In this document: positions 5,590 to 9,004 of the stretch, piece after piece | How positions within the stretch are numbered: position 1 is the stretch's first letter | How the letters are laid out: every line of letters begins with the position of its first letter | DNA from: an uncultured Acetatifactor sp. | Lineage (GTDB): Bacteria > Bacillota > Clostridia > Lachnospirales > Lachnospiraceae | Direction: 5' to 3' | Assembly (NCBI GenBank): GCA_910586435.1 | Contig: CAJUGT010000153.1 | Span: 1 to 9,004, forward strand | Length of the DNA: 9,004 nt | The notes under the pieces: generated by a model | What the model was told of the DNA's origin: nothing | Seen by the model: the letters and a program-made list of their open reading frames with translations, nothing else | The model's database searches: none | Position numbers and translations under genes: made by a program

Positions 5590-8500
5590 ATGAAGAAATC
5601 AGCGCTTTTGCTCATGCTGTTTGTTCTTTGCGGCGCTTGCCCTGTGACAGCATCGGCACAGGAGACAGTACTGCGGGAGTCAGGCGACAGATTGGAAGAA
5701 CTGGCCAAAGAGGGAGAGGCAGAAGGGATGCAGCGGGAAACAGGCGTCTCATATTATACACCTTATAAGGATGCCACATACCGTTTGCGCTATATAACAA
5801 ATACAAATGGTGTAACAATCACAGGATATGATGGAAATGTGTCGGGAAAGCTGGTCATTCCGGATGAGATAGACGGAGTGAAAGTGTATGCCGTAGGGCG
5901 ATTCGCGTTTGAAGACTGCAGCGGCTTCACGGGAAGCCTGGAGTTGCCGGAAGGGCTGGTAAGCATAGGAAATTCAGCGTTTTCTAACTGCAGTGGTTTT
6001 ACAGGAAGTCTGGAGTTGCCGAAAGGGCTGGAAAGTATAGGAAATTCAGCGTTTTCTAACTGCAGTGGTTTTGCGGGAAGCCTGAAGCTGCCGGAAGGAC
6101 TGAAAAGCATCGGAGATTATGCGTTTTATAGTTGCGGCGGTTTCACGGGAAGCCTGGAGTTGCCGGAAGGGCTGGAAAGTATAGGAAATTCAGCGTTTAA
6201 TAACTGCAGTGGCTTCACGGGAAGTCTGGAGTTACAGAAAGGGCTGGTAAGTATAGGAAATGCAGCGTTTTCTAATTGCAGTGGTTTCACGGGAAGCCTA
6301 GAGTTGCCGGAAGGACTGAAAAGTATCGGAAATTCAGCGTTTTATAACTGCAGTGGCTTCATGGGAAGCCTGGAGTTGCCGGAAGGACTGGAAAGTATAG
6401 GAAATGCAGCGTTTCATAACTGCAGTGGCTTCACGGGAAGCCTGGAGTTGCCGGAAGGACTGGAAAGCATCGAAAATTATGCGTTTTATAATTGCGGTGG
6501 TTTTACGGGAAGCTTGAAGCTGCCAGAAGGTCTGACCGCTATTGGAAATGGTGTCTTCTGGGAGTGCGAAGGTTTTGATGGAAGCCTGGAGTTGCCGGAA
6601 GGACTGGTAAGCATAGGAGATTCAGCGTTTTATAACTGCAGTGGTTTCACGGGAAGCCTGGAGTTGCCGGAAGGACTGGTAAGCATAGGAGATTTAGCGT
6701 TTTATAACTGCAGCGGTTTTACAGGAAACCTGAAGCTGCCGGAAGGGCTGACCGCTATTGGAAATAGTGTCTTCCGGGAGTGTGAAGGTTTTGATGGTAG
6801 CCTGGATTTGCCGGAAGGGTTGGAAAGCATCGGAAATTATGCGTTTGGTGGTTGCAGCGGTTTCACGGGAAGTCTGAAGCTGCCTAAAAGCTTGTCAAGT
6901 ATTGGAGATCGTGCTTTTATCTCCTGTAGTGGCTTCACAGGAAGTCTGGAAATACCTGACAGCCTGACTAACATTGATGATTTTGCGTTTTACGGATGCT
7001 TCAATCTGACAGGAAGCCTGGACTTGCCGGAAGGTCTGAAAAGTATAGGTAATACTGCATTTGGTTCATGTGTTGGTTTTACAAGCATTGTTATTCCGTC
7101 CAGCATAACAAGCATTGGAGAATGGGCGTTCTTGGGATGCGATAGTGTCACTGGAATCAGCATTCCGGCAAGTGTAACTAGTATAGGGGAAATGGCGTTT
7201 TCCTGTGTTGCGCTGTCTAATGTATATTACGGCGGGAATGCGCAGCAGTGGGCTTCCATTGCTGTTGGGGAACCGAATGATATGCTGATGGATGCGCATA
7301 TTTATTATAATACTTATTACGCAAAGGGGGACAGTATGCCTGCCCTGACGGACAATGCGGTTCCTGTGCCGGTTCTGGCACCTTCAGCAGACGCAGCGGT
7401 AAGCTGTAATTTAGGAAGGCACGAATATAGTGATTATGGCAGAACTGTACAGTCTTATCTATATGATAATGGAAATGGCTTAACCAGAGTAGAATATAGA
7501 GGCGGTACAGTTGTAGTAGAGAATTACGATCCTTTTTTCCAATACCAGGCCGGTTACACATTAGAGCCGGAACTGCCTTTGTGGGGAGGTTTTTATGCAG
7601 GGGAAAAGTATAACTTCCTGATTTTGGGCCAGGAAAACTATGGAGAAGATGAATCCCGGGAAGTCATTCGGGTGGTAAAATATGATAAAAACTGGAACCG
7701 CTTAAGCCATGCAAGCCTGTACGGCGCAAATACCGTAGAGCCTTTCGCCTTCGGGAGCCTTCGCTGTGATGAATATGATGGAACACTCTATGTACGCACA
7801 TGCCATAAAATGTACGACCATGGTGATGGGCTTAATCACCAGGCCAATATGACCTTCTGCGTGCGGGAAGCTGATATGAAAATTTTAGGAAATAGTTATG
7901 TCAGCGCAGGGTATGTAAGCCATTCTTTTAACCAGTTTTTGATGGTGGACGCAGAGGAAAATATTGTCACCTTAGACCATGGGGATGCCTATCCGCGGTC
8001 AGCGATTCTGCGACGTTTTCCAAAAAAGCCCGGGAATGGTACACTTTATTATGATACTGGTAATTCGGACGAGTTGGACCTGAAGGTATTTTCTGGAGAG
8101 ATAGGGGATAATACAACAGGCGCGTCTCTGGGCGGGCTGGCAGAAACGGCTTCAGGCTATGTGGTGGCTTATAACTATAATGAACAGCTCCAGAGCCAGT
8201 CACGGGAAATCTACATATCATATATTCCAAAGGATAATATATCGGAAGAAGGTATGCGGACATGGTCTTCTGTTACAGGAGGAACTCCTGTGGTAGTCTC
8301 CACAGGGGCCGAGGGCGGTTATGTATTCTGGAATAATTATGATAGCGGAAATCCTGTAGTACAATATGTGGGCTATGACTCACAGGGTAATATATCGCAG
8401 GTACAGACGGATGAAGGCTTGAAGCTTTCTGACTGCCAGCCCATCGTCTATCAGGGCAGGATGGTCTGGTATGTGACAGAATATTCAGTGCCACAATTTT

Positions 8501-9004
8501 ATTCCCTTCCTGTGCAGGGGGCGGCAGCAGGTCCGGAGGGGCTTGCCCAGGGCCCTGATGGCGGATGGTATTATTACAGGAATGGCGTTGTTGACACTGC
8601 GTATACAGGTCTGGTTCCCAATGATGCCGGTTGGTGGTATGTGGAAAACGGAAGTATCAATTTTGGCTATACCGGCCTTGTGTATGACTCCGTGGTGGGC
8701 TGGTGGTACGTAGAGAACGGAAGCATCAATTTTGGCTATACCGGCCTTGTATGTGACCCCAATGTGGGCTGGTGGTATGTGCGGGAAGGAACTGTAGCCT
8801 TTGATTACACAGGTCTGGTTTCCAATGACGCAGGCTGGTGGTACGTAGAGAACGGAAGTATCAATTTTGGCTATACCGGCCTTGTGTGTGACCCTGTGCT
8901 GGGCTGGTGGTATGTGGAAAACGGAAGCATCAATTTTGGCTATACCGGTCTTGTGTGTGACCCTGTGTTGGGCTGGTGGTACGTGGAAAACGGAAGCATC
9001 AATT
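5590..9004 (+). CDS. Secreted BspA-type leucine-rich-repeat surface protein, 3' end beyond the window
   Basis: The frame is open from ATG 5590 to the window edge (1138 complete codons, no stop) and is therefore truncated here. Residues 1-23 form a signal peptide: KK, a hydrophobic core (LLLMLFVL) and a likely ASA/QE cleavage site. No lipobox is apparent. Residues 24-109 hold an acidic segment (EELAKEGEAEG) and an N-cap typical of BspA-like arrays (GVTITGY...LVIPDEIDG...FAFEDC). Residues 110 to about 539 carry 18 leucine-rich repeats, closed by the usual VYYGG...W...IYYN ending. Residues of about 600-975 form a beta-propeller-like region. From about 992 onward, tandem GWWYVENG-type repeats follow, similar to choline- or glucan-binding cell-wall repeats. 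The protein should be exported and held on the wall by its C-terminus, displaying the repeat domain. BspA-family proteins often bind host or microbial surfaces, so adhesion is a reasonable inference, with no ligand identified. No LPXTG motif is visible in the part present. Confidence 0.93.
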   Translation, partial: MKKSALLLMLFVLCGACPVTASAQETVLRESGDRLEELAKEGEAEGMQRETGVSYYTPYKDATYRLRYITNTNGVTITGYDGNVSGKLVIPDEIDGVKVYAVGRFAFEDCSGFTGSLELPEGLVSIGNSAFSNCSGFTGSLELPKGLESIGNSAFSNCSGFAGSLKLPEGLKSIGDYAFYSCGGFTGSLELPEGLESIGNSAFNNCSGFTGSLELQKGLVSIGNAAFSNCSGFTGSLELPEGLKSIGNSAFYNCSGFMGSLELPEGLESIGNAAFHNCSGFTGSLELPEGLESIENYAFYNCGGFTGSLKLPEGLTAIGNGVFWECEGFDGSLELPEGLVSIGDSAFYNCSGFTGSLELPEGLVSIGDLAFYNCSGFTGNLKLPEGLTAIGNSVFRECEGFDGSLDLPEGLESIGNYAFGGCSGFTGSLKLPKSLSSIGDRAFISCSGFTGSLEIPDSLTNIDDFAFYGCFNLTGSLDLPEGLKSIGNTAFGSCVGFTSIVIPSSITSIGEWAFLGCDSVTGISIPASVTSIGEMAFSCVALSNVYYGGNAQQWASIAVGEPNDMLMDAHIYYNTYYAKGDSMPALTDNAVPVPVLAPSADAAVSCNLGRHEYSDYGRTVQSYLYDNGNGLTRVEYRGGTVVVENYDPFFQYQAGYTLEPELPLWGGFYAGEKYNFLILGQENYGEDESREVIRVVKYDKNWNRLSHASLYGANTVEPFAFGSLRCDEYDGTLYVRTCHKMYDHGDGLNHQANMTFCVREADMKILGNSYVSAGYVSHSFNQFLMVDAEENIVTLDHGDAYPRSAILRRFPKKPGNGTLYYDTGNSDELDLKVFSGEIGDNTTGASLGGLAETASGYVVAYNYNEQLQSQSREIYISYIPKDNISEEGMRTWSSVTGGTPVVVSTGAEGGYVFWNNYDSGNPVVQYVGYDSQGNISQVQTDEGLKLSDCQPIVYQGRMVWYVTEYSVPQFYSLPVQGAAAGPEGLAQGPDGGWYYYRNGVVDTAYTGLVPNDAGWWYVENGSINFGYTGLVYDSVVGWWYVENGSINFGYTGLVCDPNVGWWYVREGTVAFDYTGLVSNDAGWWYVENGSINFGYTGLVCDPVLGWWYVENGSINFGYTGLVCDPVLGWWYVENGSIN
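5917..7206 (+). repeat. Leucine-rich repeat array: sixteen 72-bp units plus two 69-bp units
   Basis: Units 1-16 (5917-7068) are each exactly 24 codons, begin at cysteine, and follow C-S-G-F-T-G-S-L-E-L-P-E-G-L then x-S-I-G-N-x-A-F-x-N. Units 17 and 18 (from 7069 and 7138) drop one residue to the common 23-residue LRR_5 form (CVGFTSIVIPSSITSIG). Adjacent units are very similar at the DNA level, for example the shared GGAAGCCTGGAGTTGCCGGA. Units 9-10 and 12-13 share distinctive TAIGN-x-VF and ECEGFDGSL signatures, which points to a three-unit (216-bp) duplication inside the array. Confidence 0.95.
7381..8520 (+). other. Beta-propeller-like region within the surface protein
   Basis: Residues of about 600-975 of the large protein show recurring strand-turn patterns typical of propeller blades: IRVVKYDKNWNRLSHASLYG, GTLYVRTCHKMY with GDGLNHQANMTF (746-755), SHSFNQFLMVD (777-787), LDHGDAYPRSA (795-805), GYVVAYNYN, and GGYVFWNNYD with VQYVGYDSQGNI. 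I recall similar segments in other secreted clostridial proteins but no family name. No catalytic motif is evident. It sits between the leucine-rich repeats and the wall-binding repeats and may be a second binding module or a structural spacer. Confidence 0.55.
8563..9004 (+). repeat. C-terminal GWWYVENG-type cell-wall-binding repeats, array cut by the window edge
   Basis: Units start at 8563, 8629, 8698, 8767, 8833, 8902 and 8971 (the last is cut). They are 22 or 23 codons long, with the pattern G-W-W-Y-V-E-N-G-S-I-N-F-G-Y-T-G-L-V and a short variable linker. Linkers ending NDA give 66-bp units; CDP- or YDS-type linkers give 69-bp units. Regular W-W-Y and Y-T-G aromatics resemble choline-binding and glucan-binding repeats, and similar repeats anchor many clostridial exported proteins to the wall. 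Units b, c, e, f and g are nearly identical in DNA, so copy number in an assembly may be unreliable. Confidence 0.9.

Noticed and set aside
5629..5642. Lipoprotein signal (cysteines 14 and 17 in the signal peptide of the large protein)
   Set aside because: Neither cysteine is preceded by a lipobox of the L-A/S-G/A type; ASA before Q24 fits ordinary signal peptidase cleavage.
5790..6110. Repetitive minus-strand frame with LPVKPLQLENAEFP-like repeats
   Set aside because: It is the reverse complement of the 72-bp leucine-rich-repeat units, so its periodicity is inherited from the real + strand gene.

Overview
The window looks like chromosome of a Gram-positive gut anaerobe of the Clostridia, most likely Lachnospiraceae. 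This is inferred from protein types, not from any marker gene. The pointers are an intracellular-type GH95 fucosidase, a discoidin-like carbohydrate-binding protein of the DUF7402 kind, a divergent Ham1/RdgB protein, and a secreted BspA-type leucine-rich-repeat protein whose C-terminal WWY repeats are typical of wall-attached clostridial proteins. All supported genes are on the + strand, most behind strong AGGAGG-like ribosome binding sites. No tRNA, rRNA, CRISPR array, transposase or phage gene was seen.

Left part (1-1220): a short GC-rich hairpin element, a small acidic hypothetical gene with a GTG start and no clear ribosome binding site (101-388), about 300 bases of apparently non-coding or decayed DNA, then a well-formed 153-residue gene (706-1167). 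Its C-terminal pattern resembles small immunity proteins of polymorphic toxin systems. No toxin gene is visible, so the immunity reading is a hypothesis.

Middle part (1224-4547): a carbohydrate-handling pair. A two-domain protein with a galactose-binding-like C-terminal domain is followed by a complete GH95 alpha-L-fucosidase with its catalytic Asn/Asn/Glu/Asp set in place. Neither has a signal peptide, so both probably act in the cytoplasm on imported fucosylated glycans. The fucosidase gene is bracketed by two unrelated arrays of short tandem repeats: three 19-bp hairpin-forming units plus a 20-bp duplication in its leader, and four 17-bp units starting at its stop codon.

Right part (4837-9004): a Ham1-family nucleotide pyrophosphatase with altered motifs, then a very large secreted protein that runs off the window. 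It has a signal peptide, 18 leucine-rich repeats (16 of exactly 24 residues), a beta-propeller-like region of about 375 residues, and at least seven tandem GWWYVENG-type repeats expected to bind the cell wall. It is probably a surface adhesin or binding protein with a recombination-prone repeat core. No clear rho-independent terminator separates the genes after position 1200, so the transcription units cannot be fixed from sequence alone.
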